Below are positions 11,400 through 23,990 of a stretch of 64,000 bases of DNA, in pieces. How positions within the stretch are numbered: the stretch's first letter is position 1; the number at the start of each line of letters is the position of its first letter. The DNA comes from Saturnia japonica (taxonomy: Eukaryota > Arthropoda > Insecta > Lepidoptera > Saturniidae), in contig CM065307.1 in assembly GCA_033032175.1 (NCBI GenBank), positions 558,001 through 622,000 of the forward strand. The letters are read 5' to 3'. The position numbers and the translations under genes are program-made. Under the pieces are notes generated by a model, which had not been told where the DNA came from, ran no database searches, and saw only the letters and a list, made by a program, of their open reading frames with translations.

Positions 11400-13180
11400 G
11401 AAAAGCACAGTGCGTTCAATAAGTTGCACTTGAAAATCGGTTCAATATCTAAACTTGGTACGTTACCAATTTTGACCACATCGTCACTTAATATCAGCTG
11501 AGGTTATGGGCGAAACGCTAGCCATACAAAAAAAATACAATCACCATGTCTATATGAATGTCTACTATCATGACCACTACACACAGTAATAAAAATAATA
11601 TTAATAGTTATATGTTATGTAATAAATATTTGACATGATGATTATAGAGATAAATGACCAATATAAATAAATGTGTATAACATTGATGCAAGCAAATAAA
11701 TAATTAGTAAGTTAGATAAATAAAAATGTATAAAGTGTATGTTTGGAAAACAAATGTAATAATTTGTCATACCCTATTCAGGGTCCATGTATTCGGATAC
11801 TTTATGATTTAAAAACCAATGTACATACATGATGCAAATGGATATATAAATAAATAAACATCTGACAATGTCTCTTTAGGGCGCAGTGCAAAGAGTCTCG
11901 AGGTGAGTTATTATTTAAACAGCTGTTTCGCAGCGTTAGGCTTACAGGTACGCGCGGTTTTAGAAGACGGCATGCGGCATCCTTATTTCATTCGTCATGA
12001 TTCTTGGACTGTATTTATAAAGGGCAATAACCTTTATAAGCAAGAAATCTGCAGCTAGGTAGCTATGGGCATGAAATAGGAAAAAAAATTAAAGTGACAA
12101 ATTCTCATATCATTAATGCGATGCAGATGCATTCCTTCTGCATGTATACCTAATTTTAATGGACTTAAAAAAAAGACGGAGGTGACTCAAATCGAATGTT
12201 TTTTTTAAATGGATGTTCAGCCATAACTTCCTTGTTTATAAATCGATTTGAATGACTCTTTTCTTGTTTCATTGGGGGATACCTCAAGCATGGTCCCATA
12301 TTAATTTAATTGGCATTGTTCCTTCAACTTCGAAGATACACTAGGAAACTTGTAAATCATTGAAGTTAGTTTTGGTGGTTGACAGTAGTCCACAATATAA
12401 CAATTTTCACAGATCACAAACGCTTGTTTTAACACAAAGGCAGCGCTTGAAAAAGGTGCGTTCAATGTAGAGTATAGTTATTAACCATTGGAGATACTGG
12501 CTTACTATAAAAATAAATATATTAAAAAAAGATTTTATCTGCAGAACAATAAGTAACTTAATTGACATGAATATAAATCGCCAGAGATACTAGTATGTTA
12601 ACGCAACCTTTTATAATCAGAAAATGCGTAAAGAGCGGATTTATAAGTAGGCTTCAAGCATACGTCAATCACGTATCCATTACACAAGCGTAGAGGAAAC
12701 GTGTCCATTGCACCAGCTCTTGACGTAACCGAATTGCTTAACCCGCGAATAAATATGTGGACGCCGACCAAATCTTTATGCAAATCAACAGACGCTTTAA
12801 ATTACAAACGTTTAAATGGTAATTATAATATATTAAAATGGAATGTGTCGACATTATTGGCTGCCATTTACTATAAACGTCTATATTGGCATGAAGTCTC
12901 ATTTTAAATGAATGACATTTTTAAATTTGGAGTTCTGAGCATAGACAAGTTCATTCGTTTAGTTTTATTGCAATGCATTTCTGTAATTTTTATAATGTTT
13001 ATATATCAATTGCCATTTTCTTGAAACATATTAACAATAGTTTGCGAAGGTTTTTAAAACTATTATTTATTAACTCAATATCTAAGCAATATAGTAAAGA
13101 TAAGTGAATTTAATTAATGAATTTATACTTCTAAAATATCAATCATTTTTTATAAGTTTTTCCACATCAAATTGCCAACT
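11400..13180. other. AT-rich non-coding stretch
   Basis: Apart from the inverted partner of 2690-2800 (at 12225-12345) I see no gene or confident element. The frames at 12598-12907 overlap on both strands and show no recognisable protein. Confidence 0.4.
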
Positions 13181-13187
13181 AATCGTT

Positions 13188-13312
13188 AGCCGTAAGGGCC
13201 CTAAAGCCTCAGAAGGCTTTGACAGTTTCAGCAGGCTTGAGGGTAAGCGCTGAAGGTTCTCGGCAGCGAAAGCTTAGCAACTAGCGCTCAAGGGTGCCAA
13301 CGTGGCCGAACA
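13188..13312 (-). repeat. Old Jockey-family 3' UTR relic
   Basis: 'gttagccgtaagggccctaa', then 'caggcttgagggtaagcgc', then 'gggtgccaacgtggccg' is a diverged version of the 3' UTR of the intact element (25510-25640). No coding part remains. The element 3' end points left, as in the intact copy. Confidence 0.7.
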
Positions 13313-14189
13313 TAGAAATAACATTCCTTAAATGTAGAAGAGACAAATAATAAAATTCTTACAGTAAATATTTTAAATAAGTTACTAAGTTATGCTAAAC
13401 AAATGAATAAACCTAAAGAATACAATATATAACATATAAATTATGATGTACATATTCTACGAAATAACAACATAATCGCACGTTAATTATCTTGACGGAG
13501 ATGAAATCTTTGCCTATCTGTTAATTTAATTTCAAACACGACTATTCGTGAGACGTTATTTGTACGTTTAATAATCAAAGCAAAGTTAACAACAATTATA
13601 ATAATAACGTTATTTAACAAAGTGACGTTAATCACTGATGATTCCTTGAGTTACACCAGTACGTAAATCACGCCGTATTGTACTGTGTTGGAGTAAGAGA
13701 AACTTATAAAAAATATTTGTACCTAACATCTGTTATCCATTTTTTTGTGTTTTTCATTTGTTATGCGACGGAAAGAACAGTCTGTGAAAGGTAACATTTC
13801 TGTGAGATGAAGATCTATCCACTATCGCCGTCGTCAAAGCGTTCTATGAGAAACAAGAAACGGAATATACACTAACCCACTCACTATGAAAAGTACTCCG
13901 ATACCTTTTGTCGCAAGCTTCTCATTTGTTGTTTACCATCAAATCCTAGACCTTTTCATCATATAATTTTGTAAGATTGAGACGACTGGTAATTCTGTAC
14001 AATAATATATCACCAATTACCTGTGGAATACTACTAACATAAAAAGATATCAAAATATATGACCAAATTTTTTTTTCTATTTCTAACGATATTGATCACT
14101 ATAATTATATGTGGCTGCAAAAAATAATAAACAATATGTGCCGTTCTGTTATACTACAAATGCATATAAAAAATTGGATAAAAACATAC

Positions 14190-15060
14190 CAAGTCCATAC
14201 CATGTCCTACGAAACAAACTACTTGGACGTCCGGAGACCCCATTTGATAATGAAGAATTAATGATAATCCTGGAAGTGAAACCATCGCAAACCACGTCAG
14301 AGTTAGCGATACGCTTCGGTGTGAGTGATAAAATAATTTTAATTCACTAGACGCAAATTGGAAAAGTGAAGAAGCTCGAGAAATGGGTACCGCATGAATT
14401 GAATGAAACACACCAAACAAACACGCATTAAGTGCTGCGTTAAGTTACTCAACCGTCACAATAACGAGCGAATTTTGAATGGTATTGCTACTTGCGACGA
14501 AAAATGCATCCTTTATGATAATCGGAAATGCTTATCACAGTGATTGAACCCAGGAGAACCGGCCAATTCCTGTCTCAAGCGAAAGTTTACATAGAAAAAG
14601 GTACTTGTGAGTTTTAGGTGGACCAGTGCTGCTTTCATACACTAAAACTTCCGACGTTCTAGCCAGACGATAACAACAGATCTTTATTGTCAACAATTGC
14701 AAACCAAGATGGAAAAGCTAGCAGTTAAACAACCGAGACTGGTCAATCTATCTAGTCCACTGCTGCTTCAGGACAAAGCTGGACCCCATACTTCACGACA
14801 AACGGTCGCTAAATTGGAGGTACTGCGGCTGGGATTTTTCTGACACCCACCATTTTCCCCAGACCTTGCTCCAACAGATTACTTCTTTTTTCGGAATTTG
14901 GACAATTTCTTTCAAGGAAAAAAAATCAATTCCGATTAGGCTGTCTAAACTGCCCTCAAAGGTTTTATTGATTCTCGCTCGCAGAATTTTTTCAGCAATG
15001 GAAACAATTAACTACCTAGTACCTATAAAATGGTGAAAGTGCATAGATAATAATGGTACA
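14190..15060 (+). pseudogene. Degenerate mariner transposase
   Basis: Conceptual translation across several stops and frame changes gives the hallmarks of a mariner-family transposase. In order these are a helix-turn-helix-like 'TTSELAIRFGVSD', the linker 'QIGKVKKLEKWVPHEL', 'CDEK' for the first catalytic aspartate, 'DKAGPH' for the second, and 'APTDYFFF' for the third. Intact mariner transposases are about 340-350 residues and this copy once covered most of that length. At least five stops or shifts make it non-functional. The likeness is to the cecropia-type mariners (inferred from wording). Terminal inverted repeats were not identified. It appears to lie in the intron upstream of the FAM43-like exon. 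Confidence 0.85.
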
Positions 15061-16763
15061 TTCATTGATTAATGAAATGTATAGTTTCATTTTTTTTTAT
15101 GTTTTACTTTTTTCGTAAAAGCGATTATTTCATATGTCAGGAACTATAATATTACATGAGCTTCATTCCCTAATTTGTTATACATCATAATATACATAAC
15201 TGTGTATATTTGATCTATGAGATTGATTAAGACGTCGTGACTTGGGCGATAATCTAATACGATGTGTTAAAAATTGTTCGTGATTATCATAATACAATGT
15301 TTACTTTAACGTGATTTTTTTCTTATAACCTACTCATACGCGATCAAGCAAACTTGTCAGGCAAGCTTGAGTTGATTTTGAATGTAATATGATTTTATAA
15401 TTAAAATAATTAAAATATTATAATCTAGGTTCTAAAATCATATAAGAAATAATTTTAAATTATTTCTAATATCACAATTATGATTTTGCAAAAATGACAT
15501 CATATTTTAATTATAGCCATCACGTATGATTCCTAAAAATGCAGGCAAAGTTCTCTTGTATACGTTTATTAGTTACTTAACTGATTAGCTTAGATCTTGC
15601 TCGTTTGTAATTGACTACCGTAAAACCGTAAAATAATGTATAAAAAAGGATAGTAATTCTGTGTTGCACATTTATTGATGTATAACATCTTTTCTTTCGT
15701 TTTCCTGAAATCTGTCGAAGTGATTTCGTGAAAATGGACGGAAGTGTGTAACAGGAAGTCGGTGAATTTGACCAAAGAGCGCGCGCGGAGGTAGTGCTGG
15801 CCGACAGATGGTACCAACCCATTTCCCGAGAGGTTGTTACTGTCACTATACGGTTGTGCGTGTGTGTATATAAAGTAATTTATATTTGTAAACTATATTA
15901 AGTCATATGTTACACATCATGTGCGACCACTGTAAGATTCGCTGTTTTTTTTTGTAATTTATAAAGGCTAGTTAATTTTTCGATACACATAAGCTGTTTA
16001 AGTTTGCAAAAATACACTACGTCAAACCAAATAATACAAAATAACTTTTTTTCATTCAAATGCAAAACGTCAGGCAATACTGACAGTTAAATTTGATGGT
16101 ATAGGAGAATAGTTATAGTGCGTACTGTTATATAAATAATTTAACTAGTTGTATGTAGGTAAATACTTATTTGTTAATTTAATATTATAAATGTTCAAGT
16201 GTTCTGTGAAAACACATGCCAAATACGTTTTAGCAGAGTCGCAGTAACGCGTGCGAAACTGCAAATTATTCATATTTTTATTACAATTCCAGTATTGGGT
16301 ATTTCGCATCAATGTACATAACATAATATAATGTAGGTGCCTACTACTAATATAAACATATCACTTGTAGGAAATTTGCGAACCTCAGAAAACTTGCCCT
16401 ACGACTTTCAATATTATGTTTCCTAATTTAATTATGAATAATAATAATAGCAATCTGTGAACTCCCTACCACAGTGCAACGAGATAATCAAAAAGTGAAA
16501 CTGGGTACGGAACTAATCACTGCGCCAACCCACTACTTTTCAACGATTTGAAAGAACGAAAATTTTTTTTTTTATTTTGTCACTTTGTGGTGGTTCTTCA
16601 ATACATATCAGTATCTTCCTTTAGCTTCAAACGATAATGACCGATGACATCGGTAATACAAAATATTAATTGAAATTTTTATGACATCTCACAATAACTG
16701 ATCGGTTAATAAAACAACAACAATAATTAAATATAGTATTAACCTTTCATATTATCTTTGTTT
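15061..16763. other. Presumed intron of the FAM43-like gene, nothing else recognised
   Basis: AT-rich. A GC-rich patch at 15770-15835 gives overlapping open frames on the minus strand but no recognisable protein. The stretch runs into a splice acceptor at 16766. Confidence 0.45.
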
Positions 16764-16766
16764 CAG
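16761..16766 (+). promoter_or_regulatory. Splice acceptor (tttcag)
   Basis: A pyrimidine-rich run ending in 'cag' stands directly before the conserved FAM43 sequence. It leaves two bases (GT) that complete a split glycine codon, so the intron is phase 1. The position matches the start of strong conservation with FAM43 proteins. Confidence 0.85.
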
Positions 16767-18115
16767 GTGAGAGCTGCATAGAGAAGCCACTGGCGACGTT
16801 ATGGCGCAACTACCAGCAGTCGACCAAGCCTGATGTACTCATGAAACTGTCTGTCACTAACTCTGGCCTGAAGGGCTTCACCAAAGAGCACGGACTCACT
16901 GAGTACTGGTCACATAGAATAACCTACTGTGCAAGCCCGCCTCACTATCCCAAGCTCTTTTGCTGGGTCTACCGCCACGAAGGCAAGAAGCTGAAACACG
17001 AACTACGTTGTCATGCTGTTTTATGTACCAAAGAATCCTTGTCAAAAAAAATTACGGAGGAGTTACAGGTTAAACTTAAACAGGCACTAGTAGAATTCAA
17101 AAAGGATAGAATTTCAAAACAGAACGCCAGGTTGAGTCTCGCCAACAGCGTCTATGATAACCCCAGCATGCCTCGGCGTAAAATCCTTCTCAGTGTAGGA
17201 GCTATGAACTACAGACCACCCTTAGAAAGGTCCAAATCAGCTCCAAAATTGGGAGCAATCGAAGAGCTCTGCTCCGAGGAAGACGAAGAAGAAGCAGAAA
17301 TGAATGCCAGGGAAAGTTTATGCAACGATTGGGCAAGAGCATCTTTCGATAATAACTTTAGTATGGACGATTTTTCAACACAGACTCTTGATAGACGGCG
17401 ACCAGACGTGAAGAGTCCACGAAAAATGTCATGCCCCGAAAGTGTTATGAACCGAACCTTGTCTGATTCCAGCAGCGGCGTAATCACCATATCTGATGAA
17501 CTTCTCGATCTCATCGCTAAAGAATGTAAAAAGAATAACGATGTACTGAGTCATACTGATGAGAAGCTAGAATCGATTGCCGAAACAAACGAATCGACAG
17601 ATACAACTGTAAATGATGGTGATTCCAAGTTAACGAGTAACTACCTCGTCACGGACAGCGACGACGGATCTGTTTCTTCAGGCTGCGAGACGGCCAGCAC
17701 CGCTGCGTCTGATACCGAACCATCATCGCTCCCCTCTCTTCCTCAGGAGGACCAAAAGAATCTTAATGAAACTGAAGATTTAAAACAATCCTTCGAACAT
17801 ACTGATCTAGGTATGAGCTACTCAAATATTATCCAAGACGCGAACGAAGTGAACCACGTGCCTATCGGAGAGAAAAACGGTTTTCGCCGCAGGTCGACGT
17901 ACCCACCTTTAAATTCAAATCTTGTATCAAATTTTGACGAAAAATTTGAATCTTTTCTCGATAATCTAACAGATGTCGACAGTATACATTCTAGCACAGA
18001 TACTGAAGTGTTTAAAAATGGAGGCGACAATGACAGCGCTTGCAGCGATGAATCTGGTTATTCAGAATTATTAGAGGGAAAAGAAAGTATTATAGGGAAT
18101 ACAATTATGGTTTAG
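16767..18115 (+). CDS. FAM43A/B-like PTB-domain protein, terminal coding exon
   Basis: This exon encodes 448 residues after a split codon and ends in TAG. Its first ~150 residues match the FAM43 family. They include the C-terminal half of the phosphotyrosine-binding (PID/PTB) fold ('LATLWRNY', 'LTEYWSHRITYC', 'FCWVYRHEGKKLKHELRCH'), the helix that closes it, and the family signature 'NARLSLANSVYDNPSMPRRK' with 'PPLERSKSAPKLGAIEEL' after it. The rest is acidic, serine-rich and probably disordered. The internal ATG at 16841 is not the start, because conserved PTB sequence lies upstream of it. The N-terminal half of the domain must come from an upstream exon that I could not find in this window. 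FAM43 proteins are presumed intracellular adaptors with little known function, and no catalytic activity is expected. No operon-like context: it is the only host gene here. Confidence 0.93.
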
Positions 18116-19990
18116 TTTAGATAATCATTTGACAGAGTAATATTATATCCTTATTAAAAAAAGGGACAATTTGACTGCAATTTGTAAATACAATTAGAGT
18201 AATCTAAAGTATACGAGTGCCGTTTTCCTCGAAAACCTAAAACGGAATAAGCTGACCTTTATGACCTTGTCATAATATAAAACAATACAAGGATCAATGT
18301 CGTTTGAACTAATTTTAATTTATGTTAAATTTCCAAGGTAAATAAAGATGTAGAAATGAGAGACAAATATAGTTAAATATAAAACTCTGCTAATGTTGAA
18401 CACCTACGTGACTCGAATAGCTGCGGCCAGCAAAATAATCGCTGTTCGTTGTTTTCATTACATAAATAAAAACTCACCATTGCATTTGTATGTTTAGTTT
18501 AGTCTCTGTCGAACGGAATGCTATTATTATATTTCGTTTATATTAACGTAGCTTCAGGTGAAAATACCTGAAATAATAATGTATATTTTGAAAAAAAAAA
18601 AATGACCAGAAGCTATCATAAAGTGGAATTCTCTAGAATCTATTAAAAGGTGAAATATATTTGGGATAACTTCGGGTTCGGTTCGGCCTCTGCAAAGTCG
18701 GCAGGTTTTTAATAGGTAATACATACCTACTTTTTCAATTAGATAAATGATATAATTAATCACATCAATGCATTTTATCTATTATTATTATTACTATAAG
18801 GCGATTATTAAATCATGAATGTAAATAACAGGGTAGGGTAGAATACTTTACCCAGTAAATATATTATTTGAATACGTTTGTATTTGTATATATTATTGTT
18901 TCTAAGTTAGAATTTAATTATGAAATTTGTAAGAGATTTTATTTGTACAATGAATAATATTAAAGTTAATTCTATGTGGATGGCCAAAAAGCTTTTTTAT
19001 TATTTGTGCATAAACAGTTATGATGAACCAACAGCTTTATTTTAAGAAAAATAACAGGAAAATTGATTACATATATATTTATAGGTTATAGTATTTCTTT
19101 TCACTACATTTAAAGTATCCCACTAAACAAAATAACTTTAAAAAATTATAAGCTTAACGTATGTCACTAAGGCAATTTCAATAAGGTAACTCTGCCAAGT
19201 TATAAACTTTATATGTTACGTACATTTTCGACAGTAATAAAGCTTTTATTAAAGTTAACGAATTTGAACTCACTCGCTTAAATTTATAAATTGTTGTCGA
19301 ACTGCGGTTCGACTAAAACACTGGATTTTATTAGGTGATTAGTCCCGTCTAACAATACTATCATGTTATGTTTTTGTGATGTTAGTTACTTGTCCGTTAT
19401 AACAGATGGCGTTGTATTCAAATATTATATGAATTAATTTTAAATATACATGTTAAATTACGCATCTAAAGTTTTTGTTCGAAAATAAAAAAATGTTTTG
19501 TTAGTAGGAAATGGTTAAAGATGTTGGTTGGACAGTTACGATATGTTTAATATAATGTATATAATAATAATATAAATCCGTGTTTCACGATCGAACATTG
19601 TGTTGGTACTTACTTACTCATTCCATTTATGTAACAGTAACGGGGTCATTTATCATGTATTTGTAGTGAAGAATATTATTCGATGAGAATAAACGATGAA
19701 ATCGATCCTTGTAATTTTATTTTTGTAAACCATCTAGACCTACTTCTTAAGCTAAGACGGAAACAGTCCACAATCCATCATTTACTTCTGAAGCATAGTA
19801 GTGAAGACCTAATAATATAACTACTACAAAACACCTGTAAAGTAGGTATTTATTAACATAGACCTATGTTCAGTGAAGAGATACAAATAATGTGTATTAT
19901 GAAATCGTTAATATTTGACGTTAGAACGCGCATTACGTGAAAACTATAGAACCAATTTAAAATAGTACTGAACCAGAGGAAAAATTTAGG
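18116..19990 (+). other. 3' UTR and downstream flank of the FAM43-like gene
   Basis: AT-rich sequence with no open frame of note. Several AATAAA or ATTAAA hexamers occur (for example 18341-18346, about 18468 and about 19688), so the poly(A) site cannot be fixed from sequence alone. No clear mobile element was seen until 20017. Confidence 0.5.
18341..18346 (+). terminator. Candidate polyadenylation signal AATAAA
   Basis: First canonical hexamer after the stop codon, 226 bases downstream. Later hexamers are equally possible. Confidence 0.4.
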
Positions 19991-20016
19991 CTACATATAA
20001 TTACGTTTTTCTATAA

Positions 20017-20564
20017 GAGCAGCCACATACAGTCGGAATTCCGTTCCATAAAAAATCTATGTACCTATCACAAACATACAGTAGTTTTCCGTTCGTAGTT
20101 TTTTCCGATCCGAAATTCCGTATGGTAGCCTGTGAGACAGGAATCTCGCACGGAAAAAAACTGTTTCGAATGCATCTCTTTCATAGATTTTGTACGTGTC
20201 GCATCACACATTCGTCAATTCCGTACGGAACGCCACCAGTAAGTCTGCGTCGTACATTGCCTCGAAATTTAGCCCTTTTGACTGTCTTGCAATCTTTGAG
20301 TGTTAAGTGGATGTACCCAGTAACGACGAAGAATTTTCTACTTCTTAGCAGGATACCATAAAAATACAGCAACAATGCAATCGCAAGTAGAAAATCATCG
20401 TCCATCGCTGTTAAAATATCTGAACTCACCGGTCATCGTCTCTCAACTGAGCCTTGTTATTCCGAACGGAAATAAACTTATGAGTGTGAAATATGTACGG
20501 AATCTCGAATCGATATTTCGAATCGAAATCCAGAAACGGAATTCCGACTGTATGTGGCCGCTCT
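20017..20564. mobile_element. Non-autonomous DNA transposon (MITE) with 30-bp inverted ends
   Basis: The left end (20017-20046, beginning 'agagcagccacatacagtcg') and the right end (20535-20564) are inverted repeats with one mismatch over 30 bp. Flanking TAA (20015-20017) and TAG (20564-20566) could be an imperfect 3-bp duplication of the PIF/Harbinger kind. An imperfect hAT-like 8-bp match is the alternative. The interior holds at least twelve TTCCG or CGGAA words, several as mirror pairs, and no transposase. The open frames here are shadows. Confidence 0.8.
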
Positions 20565-20814
20565 AGGAGCTAAGCAGTCATTCCAAAATAACAATAAAAA
20601 ACGACAGTCTAATTTTAATTAAGTAATATGTAGGTAGTTTCTATGGAGCACCAAAAGCATTTTCAAGTAATGAAGTCTGGGGTCCTGTTACTATCACTTA
20701 ATACTTCGAGACTCTTGGAAATATTACTTCGTTTAATATTCTTTTCAATTGGTCAATTTTTTTGTTGCACGCCAAAGTGTCAACACTGTGCCTTACAGTA
20801 AGCACAGTAAAATT

Positions 20815-20945
20815 CAAAAAACGACGGTGACCACCAAGAGATCGGTAATGCATCGACGGTAGCCGCCGTCATGCCTGCCTCCGATCCTCTGGACACCTTT
20901 GCTGAACTCGGAACGCGACACGCTTAAGCCACAAAGTTATTATAG
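20815..20945 (+). repeat. Dispersed repeat shared with 24385-24485
   Basis: 'gaccaccaagagatcggtaa', then 'tcgacggtagccgccg', then 'aacgcgacacgcttaa' match 'gaccaccgagggatcggtaa', 'ttgacggtcgctgctgg' and 'aacgcgacaagcctaa' near 24390-24480. Class unknown. In the second copy it abuts a LINE fragment. Confidence 0.5.
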
Positions 20946-21344
20946 TAAGTTATTTAATTGTAGTTCAATATCTTAGGTATACAGTTCATCATCACTGGAT
21001 CTAGCTACACAGAAATAATAAATGCATTGCTCAACAAATTCTGACTACTAGAATTCGTATAGTCTTTAATGCATTTCGAAATTTTGAGTTTCTATTCATT
21101 TCCAGGCGGCGCCGATCTACAAGTAACGAGAAAAACACTAAGTACCTATTGAAATATATATTTTTTGTTGTCTGAATCGTTTAGCACAAAAGCACATTTT
21201 TCGTCAAATGCTTCGCTGTAGTAAAGTGTCAATTATTTCTCCAAACTCAAGATTGACAAAGCCTTTTTTTTATTTAGTATATTTCATTTAGTAGTTTTTT
21301 TATCGTTTATAGGTTTAGCGTTATATCCACAATCTCATCTGATG

Positions 21345-21600
21345 TTAAAATGACCATGTGGTCCAAGATGGTAGCACGCTAAGCCTAGTGGAAGACTGGC
21401 TCTCGAGAGTAGCTGCTGGAACACACCTATTGGTATTTAGCGACAGATTTTCAATGTGAGGGTAGTAGCTAGCCTAGCGTGTATTAGAAAATTTCATACC
21501 ACCATACTATGGCTTTATCACGGTATTTTCTTTCACCGAAAGCTCAGGCTAATTGTTGAGATTCGACCTAATGCTGACCGACGCTGTCTCCTTAGACGCT
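21345..21600 (-). repeat. tRNA-derived SINE (family B)
   Basis: Minus-strand copy of the unit seen in plus orientation at 60115-60375. It shows the B-box-like 'gtcgaatctcaac' near its head and shares 'ataccaccatactatgg' and 'gcgacagattttcaatg' in the body. Other copies lie around 52985-53530, 55130-55350 and 63230-63480. Confidence 0.65.
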
Positions 21601-21629
21601 GTGAATGAGCCCAATGCTTTAAATCACGG

Positions 21630-21785
21630 CAACAGCCCAAGCCGAGGTCCGGCCACTTTGGCACCCTTGCGCGCTTGTTGCTCACACATTCGCGGCTGAG
21701 TGCCTTAAGCGCTCGCCCCCAAGCCCCTTAAAACTGCAAAAGCATCAGCGACTCTGTTTTTAATAGGGCCCCTCAGGCTAACAAT
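21630..21785 (+). repeat. Old Jockey-family 3' UTR relic
   Basis: The reverse complement of the intact Jockey 3' UTR (25510-25640) is recognisable: 'aagccgaggtccggccactt', then 'attcgcggctgagtgcctta', then 'gggcccctcaggctaac'. Opposite orientation to the other copies. No coding part. Confidence 0.7.
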
Positions 21786-21789
21786 AAGG

Positions 21790-22950
21790 TCAGATCGAAA
21801 AAAAGTTAATGCTATCGAGTGACGGCGAAATAAAATTTCATGAGAAAATCTGCACGCCTTAACCAAACTAGCACTAGAATAAGTCGTACTATAGTACTAC
21901 AAAGAACGATGTCTTTCATCTATTACAGTTTAGACTTTTTAAATATGAATATAGCCATCTTTGATGGTTCCTAATCTACCTATAATAACCGCTATACAAA
22001 TTGTAAAAATGACTTATCACAATATACAGCAAACAAATATTACTCAAATATTTATGAAAAATTGGAATCAATATTTTACCCGTAAACCTTTATGTCAGAT
22101 AAACAAAACAAAAGATGCTAAACTAATATAAAAACAATGTGGACCCAGAAAAAGTATTTATAAACTTTTAGCACGACCTCTAACAAGGTCATTTATGGGG
22201 TCGTTACACGGAGGTATATGTCGAGGTCAAATTATTTTTCCAATATCAAATACACGGAGAGTCAAACACTATTGTGTATTTTAAATATTAAAATCAAATA
22301 TTTATCTTACTCTACTATTTGTAATGAAAGTTATTTCTTGATTTACATAATTTACTTTTTATCTTTACTTTGTCCACAATCTCACCTGAGTTGTCTGTCT
22401 TATATAAATTTTAGTAATGCCCAAACGTATCGTTTCCTATACTAACAATTTTAGTTCCTTTACGTTTTCCCTAGGGGCGCTGCTCGTTATTTAATGGAAA
22501 AAAGATTAAATAGTATTTTAAAACTATTGAAATTATATTAGAACCTCGACTTTCATTAGCGGCTCTCGGAAAACTTCGATAAGTATTTATCAAAGTGCTC
22601 ATTTCCACTCAGACGAAATTAAAATGTGTCTACTTATGTATATGTACCACTTCAATAGCGTAAAAAAATAACTTCAACAATTTATCCCTTGTTTTAACAA
22701 CACGGTAAAGTTAAGTCATCAATGATAAATGTAATTTACAAATATTTAAGAAAAAAATTAATTTGAATAATTCCCACTTCTGATACGTGATGTGATGCGC
22801 ATGCAACTCTCAATTTTACCTTCAAATAAACACGTTAAAAGAAATACAACTTACAAAAAACAATTAACTGTGCTTTATTTCCCATGTATGATAAAATATG
22901 AAACATCTCTAGAACATCCTAATTAATTAATTGTACTTTTTGCATTTAAC
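21790..22950. other. AT-rich stretch, nothing recognised
   Basis: No confident gene, tRNA-like head or element end was seen. The frame at 22218-22445 has no recognisable domain. Confidence 0.4.
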
Positions 22951-22954
22951 ATAC

Positions 22955-23012
22955 CATCACGCCTGTATTCCTCGAAGGGTTAGGCAGAGGTGTACACTAA
23001 TGTACACCCACA
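22955..23012 (-). repeat. SINE family A, tail fragment
   Basis: 'ataccatcacgcctgtattc' and 'gttaggcagaggtgtacac' match the tail of the SINE copies at 945 and 44300. The tRNA-like head is missing and repeat E follows directly. Confidence 0.6.
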
Positions 23013-23024
23013 GTTCGCCGAGTT

Positions 23025-23285
23025 TTTTGCAATCTAAAAGCAGCTATGTAGGATATTTCGTTTAAGCGAAGTCATGTAATAAACTTCAATTAAAATATTT
23101 TTGATTAGATTAATATTAAAAAAGTATTATGTTTATATAACTTTTAAAGTTATTAGTTCACTTATTTTGTTGATTGTGAATTTTAATGATATTGTACGTT
23201 TTTAAAATAAACATATTCGATTTTATAAACCAAATTTCAATTAATTACATTCTGGACCCATAAATACCCGTCTCCTTTTGTTAGC
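23025..23285 (+). repeat. Dispersed repeat E, first copy
   Basis: About 260 bp, from 'gcaatctaaaagcagc' to 'aatacccgtctccttttg', recurs in the same orientation at 57455-57722 with roughly 85-90% identity by eye. No coding capacity. It has no recognised inverted ends. Class unknown. Confidence 0.65.
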
Positions 23286-23889
23286 ACGTGTACCTACAAA
23301 TAAAACATTATTTTCTAATGTCATATAAAATATGATCTTAAAAACACTAAAATTTTCTACAGATGTTGTATAAAGATTCGTAGGAATACGCATACATTTA
23401 AAAAAAAAAAAAATAAAAGAAATTCTGCGATCTCTGGACCTGCGCCTTTTTTAGTTAGGCGCTTTTATATAAAATTGCAATAAAACATTGTTTTGTTAAT
23501 AGTTACATTTACATGCAGCTATGTACTACAAACTAAGAGAGCTATTTATGAGTAAATCTAAATAGAAAAAAGAAAAACATGCTTACTATATTATTGTTAC
23601 CAATATAAGTCCCCGCATTGCCCCAACTACTTGATGGCTTCGTCCAACCTTGGAGTAACTGAGGCTGGCACGCGAAGGCTACAATCGCAACACACCCGGG
23701 GATACCTAGCGACAGAGTTGACCTCCCACCATGCATTGATTACTCCAAAGTTAGAAAGATGCGGGGTTACATACGGGGGGATACGAACGCATACATTGAA
23801 ACCTTTTCAGTCCGAGTATTCGCTATTCCACTCTTCACCACTCCTTATTTCACAGGGTTTTAATACATATTGTATATATGTCGGAGGAG

Positions 23890-23990
23890 GAAAGAAACAT
23901 GCGTATATGCATTTAGGAATTTGGTACTTTTGGTCTATACTAACTAGCAAAAAAAAGTTTCCTTACAAAGTTATGTACCTTGGAATAAAA
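23890..23990 (-). repeat. Diverged Jockey-family 3' UTR piece
   Basis: 'aaacatgcgtatatgcattt' and 'ctatactaactagcaaaaaa' parallel 'aaccgtgcgtatgtgtattc' and 'ctacactaactagcg' in the intact element (25765-25830). Only a short, old fragment remains. Confidence 0.5.

Noticed and set aside
14154..14420. 88-codon minus-strand ORF
   Set aside because: Shadow of the dead mariner on the other strand.
15577..15846. 89-codon minus-strand ORF with a GC-rich start
   Set aside because: Two overlapping frames compete, and neither shows a domain or a convincing gene structure.
16841..16843. ATG as start of the FAM43-like protein
   Set aside because: Conserved FAM43 residues are encoded upstream back to the splice acceptor, so this is an internal methionine.
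20059..20566. ORFs of 63-100 codons
   Set aside because: They lie wholly inside the inverted-repeat element, on both strands, with no domain.
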